Source of the DNA: Cryoendolithus antarcticus
Taxonomy: Eukaryota > Ascomycota > Dothideomycetes > Cladosporiales > Cladosporiaceae
NCBI GenBank assembly: GCA_002077065.1
Contig: NAJO01000017.1
Span: 372,001-436,000 of the forward strand
DNA length: 64,000 nt
Direction of reading: 5' to 3'
Positions within the stretch are counted from its first letter, which is position 1; the number at the start of each line of letters is the position of its first letter. Shown here piece by piece: positions 56,709 to 64,000 of this stretch. Below the pieces are notes generated by a model. That model saw only the letters and a list, made by a program, of their open reading frames with translations. It made no database searches and was not told where the DNA came from. A program made the translations under genes and the position numbers.

Positions 56709-57779
56709 ATGGAGGCTTATTCGCAGTATCAACAAGCTCCACCTTATCCTCATCAACAACACCCTCACCAACAACATCCACAACAAGCAAGTCCCATCTT
56801 GCACAGTCAACAGCAACAGCAACCTCACTTTGGACAGCACCCTCAGGATCCGGCCATGGCACAGACTGGCATGATGAATCACATGGTCTACCCTGGTCAA
56901 CAGTACAGCATGCAGCAGCCGTACGCAATGCCGATGGAGACCACGCAGACACAGAAGCAACAAGCCGCCATGGCAGCTACGGCCGCAGCGTCTGGCTTCG
57001 GTCAGCCATACTCGATGCCAGGTATGCCCATGTCTGGGCCGATGCATCAAACATCACCGAGGCTGCAGCACTTGAAACAAGATGGATCTGGATTACAGCG
57101 ACCGAGTCCACCATCACCACGCTCTGGACAGATGCACGTGCCGGGTAGTATGTCATCCCAGATGAACATGCCTCCCGCACAATCTATGCCGGTGAGTATG
57201 CCTCCGCAGATGCAACAACAGATGCAGCAACAGCGGCGGATGTCACAAGCGATGCAAGTCCCGACATCACTTTCCACCCAACAACCGCAAGCCATGATTC
57301 AACCGCCTCGGCCCTCTGTGCAGCAGCCACCCCAGCCAGCTCCTCCACAGCAGCCAACGCAGCAATCGCCGGATGTAGCCCCTGCAGGTACGGCAGAAGA
57401 GTCGCCGTTGTATGTCAACGCAAAGCAGTTTCACCGTATCTTGAAGCGACGCATGGCTCGCAGCAAGCTCGAGGAGGCACTCCGACTGACGAGTAAAGGC
57501 CGCAAGCCGTACCTGCACGAGTCCCGACACAATCATGCTATGCGTAGACCTCGGGGACCGGGTGGCAGGTTCTTGACTGCGGATGAAGTCGCTGCGATGG
57601 ACGCAAAGGGCGTCTCGAACTTCTCAGATCTTACTCCGGAGGATCTTGCTGCCATCAACGGGAGTGCCACAGAGCATGTCAAGCGAAAGATGAACGGCAA
57701 GAAAAACGGCGGAGGGAAGAACGTCAAGAGGCTTAGCGACGAGGAGGATCAGGACGGCGATGCTGAAGACGACATCTAG
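56709..57779 (+). CDS. hapB: CCAAT-binding complex subunit HapB (NF-YA/Hap2)
   Basis: Intronless 356-residue sequence-specific subunit of the CCAAT-binding complex, which with HapC and HapE activates promoters carrying CCAAT boxes. The first 230 residues are Gln/Pro/Met-rich activation-type sequence encoded partly by CAA/CAG runs. The conserved core runs from about 229: EESPLYVNAKQFHRILKRRM (subunit-interaction helix), a short linker, then the DNA-binding KGRKPYLHESRHNHAMRRPR and GPGGRFL. An acidic tail (DEEDQDGDAEDDI) ends at TAG 57777-57779. The same frame then stays open for another 63 codons (next entry), so the annotated C-terminus may not be complete. The start is the ATG after the pyrimidine-rich leader, in context ATCATGG. 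Confidence 0.93.
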   Translation: MEAYSQYQQAPPYPHQQHPHQQHPQQASPILHSQQQQQPHFGQHPQDPAMAQTGMMNHMVYPGQQYSMQQPYAMPMETTQTQKQQAAMAATAAASGFGQPYSMPGMPMSGPMHQTSPRLQHLKQDGSGLQRPSPPSPRSGQMHVPGSMSSQMNMPPAQSMPVSMPPQMQQQMQQQRRMSQAMQVPTSLSTQQPQAMIQPPRPSVQQPPQPAPPQQPTQQSPDVAPAGTAEESPLYVNAKQFHRILKRRMARSKLEEALRLTSKGRKPYLHESRHNHAMRRPRGPGGRFLTADEVAAMDAKGVSNFSDLTPEDLAAINGSATEHVKRKMNGKKNGGGKNVKRLSDEEDQDGDAEDDI

Positions 57780-57971
57780 GAGATGTCGAAGGACGTGTCG
57801 TTGCCGGTCAAGCGCAAGTCGAAAGCCAAAGCCACAGCCACGAGCTCGAGTAACGGATCCGAAGCGCCTGCTCCTAAGAAGAAGTACCAGCCGCGTGTCC
57901 GTCAGCCTCGACAGGACTCACCATTACGCTTGCTTGCACCTGAGCCGCCTCAGGAAAGCATATTCGGTTGA
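57780..57971 (+). other. In-frame open extension after the hapB stop, basic and NLS-like
   Basis: Directly after TAG 57777-57779, 63 sense codons in the hapB frame run to TGA 57969-57971. They encode VKRKSKAKATATSSSNGSEA, then PAPKKKYQPRVRQPR and a Pro/Glu tail, i.e. two basic clusters like a bipartite nuclear signal. No intron removes the TAG. Options are stop read-through, a recent nonsense change, a base error, or chance. Confidence 0.5.
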
Positions 57972-58857
57972 GTGCGCCGCTTTCCAGTTTGTGAAGCCTC
58001 GCCAGTCATGGACAGCGCACTTCTCAACCCGAACGACAGAGCCTCTGGAGCTCGTGACAATGGAGGCTTGGACACGACTGAGAATAAGTATTCTCTACTT
58101 GCCGCGCTACGATGTTCATGATGCGCGAACGCAACTGAGGGAATAGTACATTGGGAAGGGGGATGGAGATGGTGGCTTCACAGCCCGAGAAGGCGTTACG
58201 GGAGAGAATGTGAATTGAACTTTGGGAGGGTGGGCGTTCTTCGCGGGATGATGTTGATGGGAGCGCTCGCTTATACCCCTGCAGCTGGCTGCTGCTGATC
58301 GAGTGAATGAGATGGGGTGATTGGGTGTCTATTGGGCTTCGGAGCTAGAGTGGGTAGAATGGAAACTCTCAGATGTATGTTGACCCGTCATCTCAGTGTC
58401 CGTGAATGGTAGGTGGTCATGCGAACCCTGATACTGAACAAACCCTAGCTCGACGCCGAAGTCTTGCAATTCAGGAAGGAGTGATGGGCTCCTCAAGCTT
58501 CTGCTGGCTCACCTTGCGCTCAGGAGGCCGAACAATCGCACCGACATTGCCAAATTTTTGAGTGATGGATGCAAGTGAGGACGCGCTACTGCTCGTCGCC
58601 CGGCGTGCTCATACAAATTTGTATGGTAGGGTCGGACGAGGTGCGCTCACTCCAGTCTGCCCAGCACCTTGCACGTGAAAGGAAAGCAACCGAAGCGCAG
58701 CGATGTGGGCTTGCCTGGCAGCCTGCTCTGCGACTACTTCTACTTCGACCGCAGTTCACTTCCACCACTTCCTCGACAACCACTACAACATTGCCTCAAC
58801 CCAAGACTACCCACTACTACCCTTACACAGATCATCACACTCAACCAAACAATTACG
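57972..58857. other. Intergenic
   Basis: hapB 3' region and the promoter of the small gene at 58858. No gene recognised; the leader before the ATG is rich in ACCACTACA-type sequence. Confidence 0.5.
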
Positions 58858-59374
58858 ATGGCCAAAGACACCGCCACCGCCGAGAAGACCTACTCCAGCG
58901 ACCTCTTCGTCGCCCTCCTCGCCGTCTTTCAGAAAAAGGCCGGCACTTTAGGCAACGCCGACTACGAGTTCATGGCTGCGGCCGTCGGCTCTACGGCCAC
59001 GGCTCTGCAGCACAAGTTCCGTGAGCCGAAGAAGGAGGCTGCTGAGCTACTTACGAAGGAGGGGAATGGAGAGACTGCTACGCCGAAGAGTGGCAAGAAG
59101 CGCGGTGAGTCTGGCATTACCCATGAGTTTGCAGCAGTGCTAACGTGCATCGACAGGCAAGAAGGTGCAGGCTGCTGCTGATGGCGAGGAGGACGACGAG
59201 GCGAGCCCGACGCCGGCAAAGAAGCAGAAGAAGTATGTTAGGAACAAGAAGGGCGACCCGGTCAAGCAGGAGAAGACCTCTGATGATGAGGGTGGAGAGG
59301 CTGGAGAGGAGGGCCAGGAGGGCGGCGAGTTTGTCGCTGACTCTCACTTCGATGATGTGGTAGGAGACGCGTGA
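58858..59374 (+). CDS. Small Lys/Glu-rich protein, unknown
   Basis: Two exons (58858-59104 and 59157-59374; 52-bp intron GTGAGT...CGACAG) give 154 residues. The N-terminal 55 residues (SSDLFVALLAVFQKKAGTLG, then NADYEFMAAAVGSTATALQH) have the helix spacing of a small Myb/SANT-like or helix-turn-helix fold often seen in short fungal nuclear proteins, but this is a weak resemblance. The rest is disordered, with basic clusters (TPKSGKKRGKKVQ, PAKKQKKYVRNKKGD) and an acidic Glu/Gly tail. The basic clusters suggest nuclear location. Start at the first ATG after a CA-rich leader. No family name can be given. Confidence 0.75.
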
Positions 59375-59773
59375 AGGGACGGCCTGAGATCGTACGAACG
59401 GAAGGCTTGTGGACGAGAGGCTTTGTGCGGCAAGCGGAGCTACATGCGGCCTTGATCGATGGCTATTTGACTACCGTGGGCGTGGGACAGCTTAGCTGCT
59501 CGTGTTGAGGCCCGAGCATAGCACTGCTGCAGGCACTGCGCTACAGGAGACAGCCCTAAAACTCGATAGCAGTATGGAATCGTGAAAAAAACCATTAGCT
59601 GCACCCACACATCATGTGCACATACTGATTCTCAGGACTCAGCAGACGTGCAGTGAAGTCGCAAAACAGACTTCCGGACATTCCCGCTGTAAGCGAGCGT
59701 TCGACAGCACAGCACCACAACGAGCTCCATGTCCAATGCGCGCACGACCTCGCTACTTCTCACCATACACACA
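59375..59773. other. Intergenic
   Basis: 3' flank of the small gene and promoter of the complex I gene. Nothing recognised. Confidence 0.5.
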
Positions 59774-60579
59774 ATGCACTCGATACGAAGAGCAGTCCCC
59801 CGGACTGCGCACCAGTTCCGCCAACCTCTCCGCCAGCCCCACCGCCGCTTCGACTCCCACTCCTCCCACCCGCCCAGCACCCCAGTCAACGAGTCCTTCG
59901 GCGTTCGTCTCCCTCTTCCCTCCTCCCCTGCCCTCCCACTGACCCTCCCTGTGCATCCAGGCCGGTTTCTACATCACCCTCACCGCAATTCCCATCTTCT
60001 TCCTCACACTCAACTACACCGGCGCCGGGTCCTACGATACATCTTCAATTACGCGGCTGATCACGGATACTTACAATGGTTATGAGGAGAAGTGGGCACA
60101 GCGGAACGATGTGCATACGCAGATGATCGAGCAGGCGGCGAGTGATCGGGTGTTGTTTCTCAATGAGGCGAGTGCGGCGGTTAGGCATGTGGATTTGAGG
60201 TTTCCTGAGTAAGTTCCTTGCATTTACTAGCTAAGTTAGGCGGATACAACTTGGGGGCCGGAAGTCGGGAGCGAAGGGGCGAAGAACGAGACATAGGAAG
60301 CGAAGAGGGACCCGCGCGGAGAGCAGAGGAATGGCAAGAGGCTTCGAGTGATGTCAATGTGCTGACTATGAGACGCGCAGGATCTTCAACACTGGCTCGC
60401 CCTACAATGTGCCTGCTGGACATGGCAGCGCGAACATCGACCAGCTGATCGCGAAGTACCAGAAGGAGAGCAATGAGGCACAGGAAGAGAAGTTGGAGCA
60501 GCTGAGGAGTAACCGGGTGCCAAGGGAGCAGCCGGTGAAGGACTTTGCTAAGATCACGCCCGCAGCTGTGGACTCGTAG
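59774..60579 (+). CDS. NADH:ubiquinone oxidoreductase 17.8-kDa accessory subunit
   Basis: Nuclear-encoded accessory subunit of mitochondrial complex I, of the fungal 17.8-kDa type. Exons 59774-59902, 59961-60208 and 60381-60579 (introns 58 and 172 bp) give 191 residues. A presequence rich in Arg and free of acids (MHSIRRAVPRTAHQFRQPLR) precedes PVNESFGAGFYITLTAIPIF, a single membrane helix, and the matrix or intermembrane part RNDVHTQMIEQAASDRVLFL, followed by IFNTGSPYNVPAGHGSANID across the last intron. These blocks and the NTGSP-NVPAG signature fit the family. The first intron has a less usual donor (GTTCGT), the second is long. It converges on COA3, another mitochondrial gene. Confidence 0.85.
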
Positions 60580-60842
60580 GGTTTGTGTAGGTAGGGCAAG
60601 GCTGGGAGTGTAGAGTGTACATATGGTCAAAGAACACTGAACAACCATATTCTACGCGTGCATTGCGGTCTCGATGTCTTGCACCACTGGCCTGAATGTT
60701 CCGTGTCGTGCCCAGTGAAGCGCTATCTTCCGGCATAACACATGTATATGCCCATCCGGCTTCACGTGCCCCAACGCCGCCCATGCAATCATCCCTATGC
60801 CCTGTACAATTCTTTGTCGATCACCTCTTCCTGGACCGCTCA

Positions 60843-61215
60843 TCATTGCTTTTTTGCCGGCGCACTCCCTGAACTCCCCACTAATGCTCCGCTCTGTACA
60901 GGCGCATCCGGCATGGGTATATCGCTGAAGTCGTCCTGTCCTATTGCTCGGATGGTGTAGCTATCTTGATTGAAGCGTTAGTCCATTTTCGTAGTCCACT
61001 GCCTCATGATATCGGCAGACGTACAAACGCCAGCCACGAAGCCCATGATACATAGTCCCGTTATCGTATTCCGGATGAGGTATGGCTGTCGTGCTCGGTA
61101 GAGGGCTGCTGTGGGGCGGTTCTGGGCGTCGTAGTAGGAAGACTGGGGGACTCTAAGATCCGTCAGTGAATGGCACATCTCTTCTCGAGAACCTTCCGTA
61201 CCGTCCTAGAGGCAT
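60843..61215 (-). CDS. COA3: Cytochrome c oxidase assembly factor 3
   Basis: Three exons (61215-61202, 61152-61025, 60964-60843) give 87 residues. COA3 is a single-helix mitochondrial inner-membrane protein that binds newly made Cox1 and regulates its translation and assembly. The protein reads MPLGRVPQSSYYD, then RPTAALYRARQPYLIRNTIT, a helix (GLCIMGFVAGVYSYTIRAIG) and QDDFSDIPMPDAP. The PQSSYYD, YRARQPYLIRN and YTIRA-GQDDF blocks are the family signature. The first exon is only 14 bp, so neither end is visible in simple open frames. Introns are 49 bp (61153-61201) and 60 bp (60965-61024, with CTAAC). It is divergent from PTA1 and convergent with the complex I subunit. Confidence 0.85.
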
Positions 61216-61657
61216 GATGGCGAATATGAGTGGTCTGAGGCTGTAGGCGCAATCGTCTGCTCGTTCAATGTGTAGTGACTACTGCTGCTGCGAGAGATAC
61301 TAGCGCCGGACTAGGCCGAAAGCTGGGCATGCGCGATGAGAGAACGCGATGCCGGATCTCGACCTCACTATTGACTACCCAATATCTCGTGCACATACTT
61401 CGACCGACCCGCCTTCTCCCTCTTCACCTCCGTCTAAGCTTCCACTCGTCACCTTCCCACGACAGCGAGTGCACTACCGACGTCGACCACACCTCACTAG
61501 GACACACCCCGACATGATCAGTCGCACACCCGATCTTTCTTTCCCTTGCCTTCCGTAGAGCTTTGAGCGTGCTTCGTTGAGCGAGTGCGCTGGTAATTGT
61601 TACTTGCCAGCGTCTAGGAGGGTGTGCCGTCTCGCTGGGTCGTCGTTGCAATCCACC
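61216..61657. promoter_or_regulatory. Bidirectional promoter, COA3/PTA1
   Basis: 442 bp between divergent start codons. The PTA1 leader shows CTTCCACTC/TCACC pyrimidine runs. No specific site assigned. Confidence 0.45.
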
Positions 61658-63961
61658 ATGGGCTCGCCGGCGGACGTCGTGAAGCAACTGAGCTCCGCAC
61701 GTGACATCTGCCTCCGCGACCCATCTATCTACCCCCAGGTCATCCCCGGTGTGTTGCCCGTAGTCGGACCTGCCACTCCAGTCGAGCAGCGAAGATGGGG
61801 TGCCGACTTCCTCGCCGAGGCATTTGCCTCTCCAGTGTTCAGCGCAGGGCAGAAAGAGAAGGTCATTGGCAGCAGCAGCGTGATGAGCACATTGAAAAGC
61901 TACCTATGTCGGAAGCTGGAGCTTGGGCAGGAGGAGGACCCAGCAGTGGTCAAGAGCGCCGTACAATGCGCAGCAAGTGTCTACCCGCTGGTCTTCAGAC
62001 ACGTGATGAATACCTCAGACGAGGAGATGTGGGGAACGATGGGTGCGATCAAGTCTAGCATTCTCCGGCGCATGGATGCTGGACCCGCAGGAGTGCAGAT
62101 CTGCTGTGTCAAGTTTGCTGCGATCGTGGTGCAGGTGCAGACTGCGGGACTTGTAGCGGACCCGAGACGGCAGGAGCAGAATGAGATCAGTCTCGCGCTC
62201 GTTCCTAGTGAGCATGGCGTGTTGAAGGTCGGGAATCTGGAGGCTGAGGCGAGCGGGCTGCTGGATCGCTTGATGTTCGTACTACAGGAGAACTCTGTGG
62301 ACGCTCTACTAGTGACAGCCACATTGAATGCGCTGGCGACGATTGTGCAGAGACGGCCGAGTGTGGGAAGTAAGATACTGGGGACTGTGCTGAATTTCAA
62401 TCCGCTCAAGCTGGCAAGTGGGACAGCGTCAGGGAAGGACAAGGTCGCTGTGCGGAGCATGACGAGGACGACAATGTCGTTTTTGCTCAATGCAATGAAG
62501 CGGAACCCACAGAACAATCTGGCCGGACGGATAATGCAGCATGTCGACCGACTTCGTGCTCTGCTTGCCCAAGCTTTCACAGAGACGAAGCAGCTCAAGC
62601 GTCCTGCACCGGACGAGCCCACAGACGGCTTGGACGATGTCAAGCGGCAGCGCATTGAAGGAGCGACGGTCAACGGCACGAGCAATGCACAACACACACC
62701 ACTAATACCGACGTACATACCACCAGGATCGACCTTGGCACGGCTCTTCACGCTCTCAAATGACAGGGCAGTAACGAGCTTTCACGTCGAGCAAATACCA
62801 ATACCCTACGTTGCCCAGCTCGTACCACCCCTGCTGGCGTCGATAGATCCGGCAAAGTTCGTCGCAGCAACAAAGATCATCTCAGAGCGCCTTCTCAACC
62901 TCAGCCGACCGCCACCCCCAGATGCACGATCAGCAGCCCGTGGGATACTCGGAGACGACGAGGACGACTACGACCCAGCCTCCGCCTTCCAAGAAGGCGA
63001 CGTAGAGCAAGTCACGAATCGCCTCGACCAGATGCCACCGGAAGACATCGCCGGTCCGGGCATAGCTATCGGGCCATTCAAACTCCCAGCGCCGCCTCCG
63101 ATGGACGACTTTGAGAAGGAAGAGTACACTAAGACCGCTCTGGTGCGAGTCTTCTCCACGCTCCGCGAACTAGACGAAGAAGCTAAGGTTAAACCCGCCA
63201 AGAAGGCTGAAGTAAGTAAGGGCTTCACCCGCTCTACGAGCACAGCGCACGATAGAGACCACTGGATCACACTACTTACTCGGATCGCGACACGCGCATC
63301 GTTTGGCCTCAGCGATGACTCTTCCGACTCGAAGCAGGAGAACGGCGACCGTAGCCTCATTAAAGCACCACCTCACAATCTCTCCTCCCGCATCCGCGAG
63401 ACGCTCCTGAGTTACATCATGGAAGACTTCCGGCGACGGATAAATGTCGCTATTGCGTGGTTGAGCGAGGAGTGGTATTGTGGTACACTTGCCTATCGCG
63501 CTGCTCACCCTTCGGATGCTGCAAATGGGAATGGTAATGTGACGCCATCGCCAGAGGAGCAGACGCCTACTTACACAGCCCTCACACTTCGGCTGTTGGA
63601 CTCGCTGATCCCCTACCTCGACACGAAAGACAACAAAATTTTGATCAGGCTGCTTTCCGAGATCCCTTCACTTCCCGCTGGCGTCTTTCCGCGGATTGAA
63701 AGAGTGGCCAACGATCCGGAGCGTGTCGGCCTGGTGGTGCAAGCACTGCTTTACCTCGTTATGTTCAGACCACCTGTGCGAGAGCTGGCGCTGGATGCTC
63801 TGGAAAGTCTGTGGCGGAGTAATGAGGATGCGAGGGCGTTGGCGGGGAAGCATTTGGGGAAGTGGAGGCCGGATGTGGTGAATGCTGGTCTTGGTAGTGA
63901 AGGGAAAGTGGAGGCGCTTGGAGAGGTGGGAAGGGAGGTGAAGAGTGAGGAGGCTACGTAG
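61658..63961 (+). CDS. PTA1: Symplekin/Pta1, mRNA cleavage and polyadenylation scaffold
   Basis: Intronless 767-residue scaffold of the cleavage/polyadenylation factor, which links the endonuclease module and Ssu72 phosphatase to the poly(A) machinery in the nucleus. The N-terminal HEAT-like region (about 1-310) carries the Pta1 blocks SARDICLRDPSIYPQVIPGV, RRWGADFLAEAFASP, SAVQCAASVYPLVFRHV, CVKFAAIVVQVQTAGL and NALATIVQRRPSVGSKIL. A Lys/Arg motif PDEPTDGLDDVKRQRIEGA ends this domain, and a charged linker and second helical part follow (MEDFRRRINVAIAWLSEEWY, LLSEIPSLPAGVFPRI). The start is the ATG at 61658 in context CCACCATGG. Longer in-frame sequence upstream lacks an ATG in good context. 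The stop is TAG 63959-63961. The C-terminal symplekin domain appears reduced, as in yeast-type Pta1. Confidence 0.88.
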   Translation: MGSPADVVKQLSSARDICLRDPSIYPQVIPGVLPVVGPATPVEQRRWGADFLAEAFASPVFSAGQKEKVIGSSSVMSTLKSYLCRKLELGQEEDPAVVKSAVQCAASVYPLVFRHVMNTSDEEMWGTMGAIKSSILRRMDAGPAGVQICCVKFAAIVVQVQTAGLVADPRRQEQNEISLALVPSEHGVLKVGNLEAEASGLLDRLMFVLQENSVDALLVTATLNALATIVQRRPSVGSKILGTVLNFNPLKLASGTASGKDKVAVRSMTRTTMSFLLNAMKRNPQNNLAGRIMQHVDRLRALLAQAFTETKQLKRPAPDEPTDGLDDVKRQRIEGATVNGTSNAQHTPLIPTYIPPGSTLARLFTLSNDRAVTSFHVEQIPIPYVAQLVPPLLASIDPAKFVAATKIISERLLNLSRPPPPDARSAARGILGDDEDDYDPASAFQEGDVEQVTNRLDQMPPEDIAGPGIAIGPFKLPAPPPMDDFEKEEYTKTALVRVFSTLRELDEEAKVKPAKKAEVSKGFTRSTSTAHDRDHWITLLTRIATRASFGLSDDSSDSKQENGDRSLIKAPPHNLSSRIRETLLSYIMEDFRRRINVAIAWLSEEWYCGTLAYRAAHPSDAANGNGNVTPSPEEQTPTYTALTLRLLDSLIPYLDTKDNKILIRLLSEIPSLPAGVFPRIERVANDPERVGLVVQALLYLVMFRPPVRELALDALESLWRSNEDARALAGKHLGKWRPDVVNAGLGSEGKVEALGEVGREVKSEEAT

Positions 63962-64000
63962 TGCCGAGAGAGAGTGGCGAATAGTTCCTGGACATGCTTC

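Noticed and set aside
57783..57971. Separate small gene downstream of hapB
   Set aside because: It is exactly in the hapB frame, begins four bases after the stop and has no leader; better read as a continuation of hapB.

Overview
The window looks like nuclear DNA of a filamentous ascomycete (Pezizomycotina; probably Dothideomycetes, by overall impression only). The evidence is short GT-AG introns (mostly 45-70 bp) with CTRAC-type branch sites, and a typical fungal gene set: HapB, AA9 LPMO, sedolisin, GH17, SUR7-type and Pth11-type membrane proteins, ARS2, and Pta1/symplekin. Genes lie on both strands with no operons. I found no rRNA, tRNA, CRISPR array or intact transposon.

Layout. 0-25 kb holds ordinary fungal genes: a gamma-tubulin complex GCP3 gene (5' cut by the window edge), a truncated sedolisin protease with a minisatellite in its intron, a GH17 glucanase, a dimeric-barrel/alpha-beta-hydrolase fusion, a beta-lactamase-fold hydrolase, a SUR7-like protein, ARS2, TspO, a questin-oxidase-like protein convergent with a 14-TM MFS exporter, an AA9 LPMO and cystathionine gamma-lyase.

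25.6-48.8 kb is the unusual part. It holds large proteins with little conventional annotation: a 1746-aa DUF6603-type protein, two tandem paralogs starting with a G-[IV]-E-[IL]-E-F motif, a SUR7-like tetraspan protein, a 1199-aa protein, a 284-aa orphan and a 1398-aa protein. From memory, relatives of several of these occur together as 'hypothetical proteins' in bacteria. I infer a transferred or shared multi-gene system that has become intron-bearing and fungal. Its function is unknown.

48.8-64 kb holds a possible hydrolase relic, a Pth11-like receptor, a clearly broken M6-type metalloprotease pseudogene in gene-poor DNA, hapB (with an in-frame stop followed by an open, basic, NLS-like extension), a small Lys/Glu-rich protein, a complex I 17.8-kDa subunit, COA3 (three exons, the first 14 bp) and PTA1.

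The strongest mechanistic observation is about splicing. Two genes (TspO and the DUF6603 gene) can only be read in the family frame if a spliceosomal twin intron (stwintron) is removed, in which an internal intron splits the donor of an external intron between its first and second base. All splice calls are by eye and need RNA evidence.
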